DNA of 64,000 bases, taken from Cloeon dipterum (taxonomy: Eukaryota; Arthropoda; Insecta; Ephemeroptera; Baetidae). Location: assembly GCF_949628265.1 (NCBI RefSeq), contig NC_088787.1, positions 12,452,501 to 12,516,500 on the forward strand. Reading direction: 5' to 3'. Each line of letters starts with the position of its first letter. The first letter of the stretch is position 1. The notes beneath the pieces were generated by a model. It did no database searches. It was given only the letters and a program-made list of their open reading frames with translations, and was not told where the DNA came from. Below, piece after piece: positions 35,548-45,763 of the stretch. The translations under genes were made by a program, and so were the position numbers.

Positions 35548-38500
35548 CTAAGATCTTGGGTCCACAACACGACCCTGGAAGAGGGTGATGCTCCTCTTGT
35601 GCATCAAGTAGAACAAAAAGGGGCGGTCGCAAGTGATAATGTGCTCGTTCAGCTTTGCGGAGATGGCCACTATTTGAATACCTGCAAAATTATCGATAAT
35701 TTGAGCTACTTTTATTCTTTTTTAAAGCCATTACTGGTAGAGGCAGCTGCTTCAGTTCCGTTTTCGTTAATTCCAAAATGTGTTTTCTGGAAAACTTCAG
35801 ACACTCGCAGCCTTTGGCCAGCTGTGCCAGTGAGACCACTCAAATCAGCGTTGTCGCTGAAAATGCTTTTGATGTTCATCTGCAAATTAAACAATTTTAT
35901 AATCAAAATCGAACGAGTTAATTTATTTACGTTTTGCAAAGGTTTGTTCAGACTGGTAGCGAGCTGGAATTGGAATTTGGGCAAATTGAGCGTGATTTCT
36001 TCATCGACAGCCTTTTTAAGGAGTTCCTCGATATTAATGCTTTGCATTGAGTTTTCCAACTGTCTCAGTCCGTTCTTCTCCTTGGGAAGCAGAATCACGA
36101 AACTGTAATCCGGGTCCTGAAAATTTCAAGAATCGTATTGAATTCAGTAAATATATATTTAATTATTTAAAAAATACTTTGTATGGAAGCTCGATAAGTT
36201 CGGTATTCAAATCCTTCAGATCAGCGTATTTGTAGTAGTCCTCTTTCGACATGAATTGAGCATCGACCGCATTTCCTTGGTCCACGTAAAAAGGCCTGGG
36301 CTGAGAGGGACCGTAAAATTGGTACCGCCACGGGCCTCTAAAGTACAGCATATTCAGGATGAGCACCTCTGCGTCCCCATTGAGGTTATCTACACAATAA
36401 GAGTTTATTTATAATGTTTATTGATTAATTTTGAAAATTACCAGTTATGCCGTGAATTCTGTGCCTGGTAACGTTTCTAACCCAGTTGTTGATAATGTCG
36501 ATAGACTCAGTGTTCTTGAAATTCAGCTTGTCAGCCGTTGTGTGGAAAATTCTTTTTGCCCCTTCATTATAAGTCGGTGAGAGGCTAAATTGTTCATTCA
36601 AGAAAATTTTGTTTGCCACCACAACTTTGCTCAAATCCTTTTTAGTCTAGAAGAAAAGAAAAATTAGTCAAACTTATGGTAAAAGTCAAATTTTATTTTC
36701 TTATTTTACATCTGATGAAATGTCACAGTAGGTCGGAGAAATGTTGAAATTATGAGATATGGGATGGTAATTTTGAAGTAGTTCAATATATTTTAAAATA
36801 TTTGTAAGCCCTGAACAAGCATGTTTGCTATTGAAATAGGAAATAGAAGGACGGGGATGTAAGGGGTGGAGGGTAAGCACCCCTTAATCACTTGAGCTGA
36901 CCAGTGTAACGGTGTGTTGCTTTTGCAATTCTGACGGTCAGAACCCGAGATTTGGATTTGCAAATATTTACAAAATAAGAAAAAGTCGAAAAATTCATGT
37001 TTTTTTAGTTTTCAGGTGGAATTTCTAGAAAACAAAAAATAACACGACTCTGAAATTTTCACACAAGTTCACCCATGTCATCAGACAACTTTAAGGCACG
37101 TTTTCAAAATTCCAAAATCCTGAACTCACATTCCCAAAATTAATCAAAAGTCAAAATTAGCAGAGATGACCTGTGACCTTGACTTAGGGCATCAAAGTTA
37201 GTGTCAGTTCGATCGGGCTTGGCGAGAGGAATCCAAAGCACACCTTATAATTGAAATTCCACCATGGGGAAATAAGATACTGAGTTTTTAAAGTTTTCCT
37301 AAATTCTTCCATGACACCAGTAAAAATGGAAAAAAATAAAAAAGTCGAAACATATTTTTACTCGTTACAAGCGACTCCTGGAGCAAATTTGTTTGAATTT
37401 CTCATGCCGATTTTGTAATTAAATCCGTGACATTTCTTCGTCTTACAATTATAGAAAACAAAAAAGAACAATTTTCATTAGAAATTCGCATGTCAATGAT
37501 ATACCTCTAAGCTCTTGAACAAACTGGAAAAGCCTGCATCATGCTGGTTACTCGATTCGAGACCGAGTCCCTGGCTGAGTTCACCTTCGGTCGCACCTTT
37601 CGCACCAAGCCGTGTTAGTGCCAGCGCCAGATAAGCGCTCAAAGGCGAAACGACAACGTTGCCTTGACTTGTCGAGAATTGCTAAAATATACAAATTGGC
37701 TCATTAATCATTTGGTTTGAGAAGGATAATCGCGTATTACCTTAAACAGCTCTCGTCCGAAATTTTGATGGCCCAGCACGATTTTCTCGAAGTCATTTGC
37801 CGTTGCACAGCTGGTGAGAAGCAGGGCGCAAATCACAACTGTTGGAACAAATTAAATATTTATTGCAAACCCCTATAAAATCCATGTTGCGAGTTTTGCA
37901 TAAGAATTCTGTTGAAGAAAAGGAAGCGCTAAACAATTTTAGAAAATAACTGCAAAGTTAGTATGCTTTTTAAACGGCGAGGACTGTCTCTTTACTTGAA
38001 ATTTTATTTTATTTCTCAACATTGAGTTTTCTCAGAAGGTTTCGATAGATCTCGGTGAACGGAATCGAAATTGCCAAGAAAATGTGGTAAAATAAGAGTT
38101 TTAAATTTTAATCTGCAAAATTTTAATTGGAACAAAAAATGGTCTTTCTTTTTTATTATTGAACCTAATAGAAATTAAAAAAAAATCATTTGGAGATGGA
38201 ATTTAAGACGACCGATTTTTTTCTGTGGGTTGAATTACTTATAAGACACCAAAGAAATACGAACACGCAACTAAAATCATCTCATACCGTCTATTAAAGC
38301 CCGGAACCATCTGGAACTGCTAAAAATTCATCTAAAAATTCTCTTGTAGAGCCTGATAATTCTTTAAAAGAACGCCAAATTATTTCAATAATCGGGTTGC
38401 CTTTAAAAATTAACTGCTATATTTTTCAAGAAACATAAATTTTGTGTTTTTCCTAGTTCTATTAAAAAATAACTATGATTTTATATTGAGAGTGATTTAT

Positions 38501-38834
38501 TTAAGTTGCGCTTCTAAGTTGCAATGTAACATTCAGACGCAAGGCTATTCAAAACACAATTTTTAATTTTGTTTGTTTTGTGCTGTTAAAAAATGAGTTT
38601 AAAGGGGGAATTTTTGCAAACACAAAACTGTCTTAAAATAGTCGTCTATTATTTTTGTCGGAAGAGTCAGATATATAAATTTCCTACTCTAAAGAAGAAT
38701 ATAATTATTTGATATTATTAAATCTTCATTAAAATTTGTCAAGTGTTTAAATGAATTGAATTTAACTTTTAAAAATAGAAAATAAGCCTAAAAATCAGTG
38801 ATAAAAGTAGTGTCTCACCTTTGAGTCCTCCCAT
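35548..38834 (-). CDS. Serpin A, secreted inhibitory-type serpin, 8 exons, 390 aa
   Basis: A member of the serpin superfamily, suicide-substrate inhibitors of serine or cysteine proteases. Exons on minus: 38834-38819, 37838-37741, 37681-37505, 36646-36442, 36389-36178, 36116-35931, 35879-35735 and 35681-35548. They total 1173 nt with consistent phases. Exons 1-2 encode a signal peptide (MGGLK then VVICALLLTSCATA). The core shows NVVVSPLSAYLALALTRLGA, VVVANKIFLNE, LILNMLYFRGPWRYQF and SEVFQKTHFGINENGTEAA. The hinge GTEAAASTS and the C-terminal TCDRPFLFYL and LFQGRVVDP mark an inhibitory fold. By the alpha-1-antitrypsin spacing P1 is Ile and P1' Ser (IQIVAI-S), plus or minus one. The intron positions match serpins B-D but the sequence is more diverged. 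There is a single last exon with no alternative copies seen. Confidence 0.9.
36760..37290. repeat. Copy of the 'ttcaaaattccaaaatcc' foldback family in serpin A intron 3
   Basis: Co-linear with the right half of 10045-10810: 'gaagccctgaacaagcatg'-type block, 'attctgacggtcagaaccc', 'catgtcatcagacaa', 'ttttcaaaattccaaaatcc' and 'ggaatccaaagcacacctt'. Confidence 0.6.
37900..38130. repeat. Dispersed repeat 'caaagttngcatg' family, copy in serpin A intron 1
   Basis: Reverse orientation relative to 32730-33120. 'aactgcaaagttagtatgc', 'ggcgaggactgtctc' and 'cagaaggtttcgatagatc' recur. Confidence 0.5.
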
Positions 38835-41283
38835 GTTGGACCCCGCAGAGCAACTGCGGCGCGACAGCTTCAAATATATATTTCTCTGACTGAGAGCTAA
38901 GTTGGTGCCGACCACCCAAGGCCATCAAGCTTTCATATTACACACGCCGCATTTTGCGCCGTTCGTCTTAACACAGGTTTTCGGTTCCACAGGGCAACTC
39001 GCATGTAGGCGTCCTGCAGGTTTTGCGCAAGGGAAAGTGCGCGACTTGCAAAGCTTACTTTTCGATAAATCTGTTCCTGAGAGAGTACAGCAGTGTGCTG
39101 CTCTCGGTTCACTTTACACGCTTCATTGAATGCTACAAGAGAGAAACAACGCGGCAATATATATAACTTGGTGCGCGCTTCGAGGCTACTTTTTACTTGT
39201 TCCCCTCTTCCTCCTTGCTTGTTTGAAAACCTGATTTTATGCAAATGAGAGGTGAAAGGTCGTTTGTTTAGACAAGTTTAAATTATTAACCAATGTGTCG
39301 GATCGTGTGATTCTTGCAAATATAAGAGACGGAGAATTGTTCTCTATAATTGATATAAAATACCGGCTCATTTTCAATGTCAAATTAATAAAAAAAAACT
39401 CATGGGCTGTGCTACAAGTTTATTTTTTGCAAAACGAAATATCAAGTTGACTAAAGTGTTATGCATAGTATGTTTGTTGAAAATAATTGTTGGGTCGATC
39501 AAAATGCATGTCAAATTAAAAAAAAATATATGGATCAGTGACTGCATCATCTCTTGATCTTAAAAAGGCGTTACTCACAGTCACAGCTTATATAAATAGA
39601 GGAATAATCTAGCTGTGAAGAAACTACTCAACTGTATTGAAGTTAATCAGTTGTTAAAAAATACCCCGCCTACTTTAGAAAGACCAGGGACGTGCATAGG
39701 CATGGAACGCGCCGCGCGCCTGAATTGTATATTGCGCGCCTCAGAAATTGATGATTTCGCAGCAAAATCCGTTTTCAAGTGCTGCAGTTTTGTACAATGC
39801 TTTGCCAGTTTCGGTACGGCTTGAGCCGCGATACGATAAGTTTGTCGTTGCTTTGAATGAATTTCTTCACTTAAAGAAATTTTACGATTCTGGTGAATTC
39901 TTTGCATTTGTAACATAACTTTGATTTTTGTTTGTATTATTGTGTGCGCATTGCAATTGGGGGGCATATTATTGGAATGTAACACATCTGATGTATATGA
40001 CCTCACCAAAAGCCAATAAAGATTATTATTATTATACGAATGTGAACATCCAAAAATTTAATTTCCCCTGACATTATTTTATAATTTTTCGACTTTTGTA
40101 CAGAGGTGAAATGAAATACCTTAAGAGTGGAGATTTAAATGCCTGCGCTACTAATGACACTCCTCAGCAATGAACAGTATATGTTGAGCTGGCCTCGTAA
40201 ATATGTTTTCTAATCTTTCCATTGCTGTATAGAATTTATTTTTAATTAATGCTGAACATATACCAAAATGATAGCGCCCATTATTTCATTTTAATACGTT
40301 TTTGACACGTCTAGCACGTGTGCAGTGTAGATATAATAGGTACAGTTGCAGCTACATTTGGTAAAAAATGCAGGTTAAAATATCTGTGAGAAGAAATTAA
40401 ACTTCTTATTCCTTTGCGTATAGCGATCAATGAGCTGTTTATTTTTCCTTATTTCTACATCAAGGTCTCTACCGGTTTCGGGTACTGGTTGCAGCCCTAA
40501 TTCATGCGCCTCCTGTTCTGTCTGCAGAAAAGTTAATTGGACGTAAGATATAACACTTTTTTCTATTTTAAAATTGATGTTATTATGAAGTGCACCCATT
40601 TTCAATGCAAAGCTGCTTTCTAGAGTAGCACAGGTTGCCTATCAGCTGCTTCAGCAGGCGTTAAATGAAGCCAAAATATCACATAATCAATAATGCTTTT
40701 TATTTGTAAAAATAGGATTTTGGGGATTAATCTTTACAAAAATTAAAGCAATAACATTCTCTTAATTATCCTCCGTACGCACTACTAAATGAAACTGCCC
40801 ATCAAAAATTAAAATACTCGATTTTCGAAATGTTTTCATGGGAAAGCTACACACACACACTATATGCTTGGTGTATTAAGCTGTATCGTAAAATTAAGGA
40901 ATTGTTAAATCAAACAAACAGTTATTTCTAAAACCTTTCTTCAAAAATTTTTATTGAACCAAAATTGCGTAAAAAATTTTGAAAAAAATAGACTTGCTAA
41001 GTTTTCTTGGATTTCCGCTCTCCCTCTTTAAAAAATTACATTGAAAAATGTCGTAGTACTTGCAATATGAGCAGAGGTAAACCATTTTTGAGACTAAAAA
41101 AGTGCAAAAAAATAGTAAGAACAAGCATTGTAAATCTAAATCTAGTAAAAAAATGTTAGAAGCAAATTACATCATAAAATTGAGAGCCTGCGACAAATCT
41201 TGCCAGTAGATCTTCTCGATTTTCTTCTATGACTCCCATTTTGGTATTAAGTTGAATATATGATGAAAGCGATTTAATGTGTA
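38835..41283. other. Intergenic between serpin A and serpin B
   Basis: No gene I can support. Bases 38940-39240 and 39680-39850 are GC-richer. Sequence ending 'ccaataaagattattattatt' at about 40012-40034 looks like the 3' tail of a truncated non-LTR retrotransposon on the plus strand, but no reverse-transcriptase frame is present. Bases 40626-40669 repeat the promoter-like block seen at 43419-43466. Confidence 0.4.
38875..38881 (-). promoter_or_regulatory. TATA box of serpin A
   Basis: The minus strand reads AAATATATATTTG about 41 bases upstream of the ATG at 38834, which predicts a very short 5' UTR. Confidence 0.45.
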
Positions 41284-43221
41284 TTAAAAAATGTGTTGCT
41301 TGGGTGGTTTTGTGACTTGGCCCCCAATCAAAATATGATTGAATTTGAAAATTAGGAAAAATAAAAACGGGTGGTCACATTTAAAAACTAGGCCACTGTC
41401 TGCTTTCTCAGGGTCCAGAAAATCTGCTGTAATTCAGAAAGATATATAATTAATAAAAAAATGTATCGCTGTCATTTGCCAACATGCAGCTACCTGAATG
41501 AGTTGCATTATCTTTAACGCCATCTTCACTGACCTCCACACGCACCTTTTGTACGAATTTGGATACCTTTTCAAGCCTTCAGCAGAGCTGATTCCTGACA
41601 AGTCCACATTTTCAGAGAAGATATGGCCAAGTCCCATCTGATGGCAATTAACTTGTACAAAATTTTTCAAATTTCAAATATATATTTACTCTTGATACAA
41701 CATTGATGATGTCCAAAGTAGTCTCGATCTCAAACTTTGGCAGAAAAACTTCCACTGCTGTAATATTGCCTGATAACAAAATAGGACGCAGATTTACCGA
41801 GGCCAACTTTTCCATCATTTCATTGAGGCCTTCATTCGTGTTTGGCAAAAGTATTGCCATGCTCACCTTAAGACCCTTTTTATTTACACACATCATTGTT
41901 AAAAAAGGCATTTCAATCATAGAGACAGATTTTTACTTTGTAGGATAAGATCAGCATTTGGGCGTCCAGCTCATCAATTTTTTTGTAAAGAAAACGTTCC
42001 TTTTGGTGCATGAACGGGACTTTGATGCTGTTGGTTTCGTCGGTGAAGAAGGGTAGGATGTGAGTATTTTCCATCTTGAAGGGCTTCAGCCACACGCCCT
42101 TGAAGTGGATAGCGTTGACCACAAACATGCGTGTTGAATCGTCAAAGGAATCTAAAAGATAAAAAATTGGATTTTGTGTATATTTTTCTCATGTCGAAAT
42201 GTTACGAGTCGGAGAACTAAAATGGCACCACTTTAAAATTTTCAAAATATCACACATATGTCATGGCACATTTTCAAAATTCCAAAATCCTATGAGATCA
42301 AATTTTCAATTTAATTTAATTAAAATAAAAACTAACCTTTGATCTTGACCTGTATGTAGGACCTAAATTGTTGCACCACGGGGAGATAAGATACTGAGAG
42401 GTCTCGAAGTTTGTCAAAAATGTCAAGTAAACCCCGTAAAAATGAATATTTAGTCAAAAAATGAAATGTATGCAAATCGGCTTGTTAATACTGATCACCG
42501 GGCGAAAATTTCATTCAGTTTGCTTGACGCGATGCCAATTTTGTCCTTCGACCCGTGACATTTCGTCTCATGTTTTATATATGTCTTTTAATTTAAAAAA
42601 AATAACCCACTGGAATCAACAAGGTTTTGGATCTGTTTTGTGGTCCTCTTGGAGACCCAGTTATTAATGTTGTCGGCGGTTGAAGGGCCAGTAAACGCAA
42701 TTCTCTCAAGTTTATCTTCAAAGTACTTTTTTGTAATTGAAGTGAATGTTTTTGAAACTGAAGTACCGTCCTTGATGTAAATCCTGTTGGCAACTAACAG
42801 CTTCATTTTTTGGGCCTTCTGTTGGAGACTTACAATTTTGAGAACTGCGCACACCTTTAAATAAACGCCTTTATTTACCTTGAGCAGCTTGATCATTTTT
42901 CTCAGTCCTTTTAAAGCAAGCTTAAAGTCTTCTGGAAGACGCAATTCCTCAGCAATCTTATTTTTAGACTTGCCTTTCGCCCCAGTGCAAATCATGGCCA
43001 AAGAGATCAGACAACATAAGGGCGAAGCAACTACGTTTCCAGTTTCGGCCAGATTCAAAACCTAAAATTTTTATAATAAATAAATAAGTAGGTTTTATTC
43101 GTGGTAGGGAAAAATATTTTTCTTTCTAAAAACTTAACAAACAACCTACTCTGAAAAATTCTTGGCTGAATTCTACGTTTCCGTGTGCAATCATATCAAA
43201 TGGGTCTCCTGGGCCCGCCAT
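41284..43221 (-). pseudogene. Serpin B, frameshifted serpin with degenerate hinge
   Basis: Seven exons in the same layout as serpins C and D: 43221-43150, 43061-42879, 42818-42611, 42151-41937, 41875-41690, 41637-41494 and 41426-41284. Exons 1-5 read through with serpin motifs (NVVASPLCCLISLAMICTGA, LLVANRIYIKD, FVVNAIHFKGVWLKPF, FLPKFEIETTLD). Exon 6 has two extra A bases in GGCTTGAAAAGGTATCC, where serpin D reads CTGAAGGTTTCC. This breaks the frame before the hinge; past it the old frame is still legible as EVSEDGVKDNATHS. The hinge has lost the small residues (VKDNATHS instead of TEAAAATG) needed for loop insertion. The last exon is intact (FKCDHPFLFFLIF, ending HIF). Either a recent pseudogene, a non-inhibitory serpin with an assembly error, or a frameshifted allele. 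Confidence 0.75.
42190..42420. repeat. Fragment of the 'ttcaaaattccaaaatcc' family in serpin B intron 3
   Basis: 'acatatgtcatggcacattt', 'tcaaaattccaaaatccta', 'ctttgatcttgacct' and 'accacggggagataagatac' match 36760-37290 and 10580-10810. Confidence 0.5.
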
Positions 43222-43418
43222 GGCTGAAAGAGCAATCAACGTCGAAAGGTGAAAATGGACGATGGAGTTGAATGTGTGTTAAAGGAATTTCACCGCTCTC
43301 AACCATGCTCAGTAAAATGCCGGACACATGCATTTTGTGCATTGTTAAGATGTCGGTAAAGGAACAAACAATACAATTTTTATTTTTATCAAATTCTTAC
43401 AATATAGCTGTCTCTGGA

Positions 43419-43466
43419 GTACCACTGGTTGCATATGACTTCATTCAGCAGGCGATTTTAAAAAGG
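43419..43466 (-). promoter_or_regulatory. Putative core promoter block of serpin B, repeated elsewhere
   Basis: On minus: a TTTTTAAAATCGCC TATA-like stretch, then CTGCTGAATGAAG and ATGCAACCAGTGGTAC. Two further copies lie at 40626-40669 and 44549-44580 with no serpin coding sequence directly downstream. The position, about 200 bases upstream of the coding start, fits a promoter with a non-coding first exon. This is inferred only from position and repetition. Confidence 0.35.
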
Positions 43467-43850
43467 TTTCGTATTCCCTGTCTCAAACACCACCAGCGAT
43501 AGAAAATGTATTTTGCGGCTCAGTGCAGCGTGATATATCCCCAGTGATTGATCGTTTTAGCAATTTTTCGCTCGTACTTATTGTCCTTTCTTGCTGTGTA
43601 TGACCTGATAATTTATTGTATATGACTAGAGCAAGAATAAACGAGAATAAAACAATAGGCCGCTTTTCTAATTCATTATGCCTTTTGAGGAATTCTCTTC
43701 TACGTAAGATGTTGTGCTTTATACTTTCCTAATAAAAATATTTCCATAACTTTCCCAATATTAAAAAAAGGATTAAGAAATAAATGCTCATATGGTTAGA
43801 GCCACTCTGTAATCAGATCTCGAAAAAGCTCAATATTAATTGATCATGGA

Positions 43851-44255
43851 TAGAGGTCTCACAATCAGCCGCGACATTTAAGGCGGCGCCTGGCGGGACT
43901 GACAATATTTTAAAAACATGTTTGATAGGGCTTAACGGCCCGAAGGACCGGAAGACATTTTTTTCTCCTAAACTTTTCAGTTTTTGACCCTTTTTCCCGG
44001 TGGCTGGCGCAGCTTAGCCACATTCACGGCGGCTGCACACGTTACCTGGCGCGGCGCAGCTTACTGTTTGTGACTGGTGCAGTGCACCCCGTTTCAGAAC
44101 TTGCATTTCAGAATTCTGGAATGGGGTGCAGAGCCGCGCCGTGAGCCAGCCTATATTAGGCGAGCCGCCGCGTCCGCGAGATTTAGGCGGCTAAGCCGGT
44201 TTAGCCAGCAGCAGACAAATATTGGGCGGCTCACGCCTCTAATTGTGAGACCTCA
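43851..44255. mobile_element. TAGAGGTCTCA-ended element copy
   Basis: Begins TAGAGGTCTCACAATCAGCC and ends AATTGTGAGACCTCA, inverted ends. The body carries 'aaggcggcgcctggcgggac' and 'ggtggctggcgcagcttagc' as in 56480-57010. No target duplication could be recognised. Confidence 0.65.
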
Positions 44256-44992
44256 AACATGCAATAATTAATTCTGAAAACGAAATATTTCCGGGTAAAA
44301 CTGAAAGACAGTGCAAGCATAGTTGCAATCTTACGTTGACTTCAAGTCAGCTTTAATGAAGTTGAATTTTCCTGGCGGAGGGTAGCTCAAATAAAGATTT
44401 CAACGCTGCGATTTTACATTTGCGCAATGGAACGAGTTAAATTTTTGTTTCATCGCTCAAAATTTAAGAGGAACAATTTATTCCATGCGAAGAATTCTCA
44501 TTAAAAGGGTGTGGGTCAAAATCATATTTCTGGTACTAGAGTCTACAGTGGCACTGGTTGCATTTGCAGGCATTTAAGTTTTATTTCCTTCACATTGACG
44601 TCACATGTACACTGACTATTCCAGAATAAAATCATTATTTTAGAAATAACTGAAACGAAGCTGGTCTGAATAATGTTAAGCCTAAAAATTAGTTGAATAT
44701 AATTAAAACTAGGCTTAACTGGTCGATGAATAAATAAGACGAATTTCTCTTTCATTGACAACGAGGATGAAGCCTGGTTTTAATTATATTCAACATGAAA
44801 ACAACCTCGAGGGATCGCATTTTTCAAATACTAAAAATTAGTATTTCTTAAATTTTATTGTTTTTCTTATTTTAATTAGAAATAACCAATTTTCGGTCAA
44901 GAACAACGCAAGGTAGATTAAAGAATTACATATTCTAGGTGAATTTCATACAAACATTTAATTCAAACATTAAACAAGAATTATTCATTTAC

Positions 44993-45164
44993 AAGCATAA
45001 ACTATTCAAGGATTGTTTTACAGGTCTAAGCTCTAGCTTGTCGTTAATAATAGAAAACAAAGTAACAATTGTCCCTATGTATTACAATTGCTAACTTTGT
45101 TTTCTATTATTAACGAGAAGCTGGAGCTTAGACCTGTAAAACAATCGTTGAATAATTTATGCTT
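44993..45164. repeat. Hairpin (near-perfect inverted repeat, arms about 80 bp)
   Basis: The left arm, starting AAGCATAAACTATTCAAGG and running through 'cttgtcgttaataataga' to CAATTG, is mirrored by CAATTG ... GCTT at 45086-45164 with few mismatches. The loop is only about 13 bases. It could be a foldback MITE. If transcribed it would form a long hairpin RNA. Confidence 0.8.
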
Positions 45165-45221
45165 TATAGCTTACATTACAACTGTAAAACAAATCTAAAT
45201 ATACTATTTTGTGCCTATTGG

Positions 45222-45641
45222 CCAGTTGCATAAACCCTTAGTTATTGAAGCCGCCAACAGATGGCGCAACCACAAACTTTCTTAAAAATTTAGTTTTAAG
45301 CGGTTTTAAGGCATTTCCGCTGCGATTTCAGACTCAATCTAGCTATTTTGCTTTTTTTTAATTAATTTGCTTTTTTTGACGTGCTGAAAACCAAAATCGG
45401 TTCAGCCTTTTGCCGTAGAAACGTTGGAAAATATTTTTTTATTTCAAAAAAGTTTTTCACGATTCTACGGCGATTGGCTGAACCGATTTTGGTTTTCAGC
45501 ATGTCAAAAAATAGCAAATTAATTGAAGAATGCACAGTAGCTAGATTGAGTCTGAAATCGCAGCGGAAGTGCCTTAAAATCGAAAGTCTACGGTGGCGCC
45601 ATCTGTTGGCGGCTTCGAACACTTAGGGTTTATGCAACTGG
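45222..45641. repeat. Foldback element with long inverted arms
   Basis: Starts CCAGTTGCATAAACCCTTA and ends in its inverse (TTAGGGTTTATGCAACTGG). Internal blocks 'gaagccgccaacagatggcg', 'cgctgcgatttcagactcaa' and 'tgctgaaaaccaaaatcggt' each recur inverted, so the arms are about 200 bp. No coding capacity. Confidence 0.8.
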
Positions 45642-45763
45642 TGAATTGAAAGATAGACAACGCAGAAGTGTAGGCACAAATAAAACACGTGGTTATTATA
45701 TTTAAAACTGTGATACCGCAATTAGAATGCAAGCCGACTTTCCTCGCACTTACCACCCTCAGC

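Larger units (their letters stand above)
43222..45763. other. Intergenic between serpin B and serpin C
   Basis: Apart from the promoter-like blocks and three mobile or foldback elements listed separately, I see no gene. Confidence 0.5.

Noticed and set aside
39615-40036. Candidate small gene on plus ending in AATAAAGATTATTATTATT
   Set aside because: The ending is typical of a truncated non-LTR element or a simple (ATT) tail. The 69-codon frame has no recognisable domain.
40375-40605. Minus-strand frame with a protein-like stretch (EAHELGLQPVPETGRDLDV) and a possible TTCTGCAG acceptor
   Set aside because: Only one exon-sized piece is visible. No start, donor or partner exon could be tied to it, and I recognise no family. 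It may be a processed fragment.
43272-43502. 76-codon plus-strand frame upstream of serpin B
   Set aside because: Lies in the promoter-like region and has no serpin or other recognisable content.
44543-44761. Possible extra loop exon for serpin C
   Set aside because: The minus frame lacks the HPF...GR serpin C-terminal pattern and a phase-1 acceptor; it coincides with a repeated promoter-like block.
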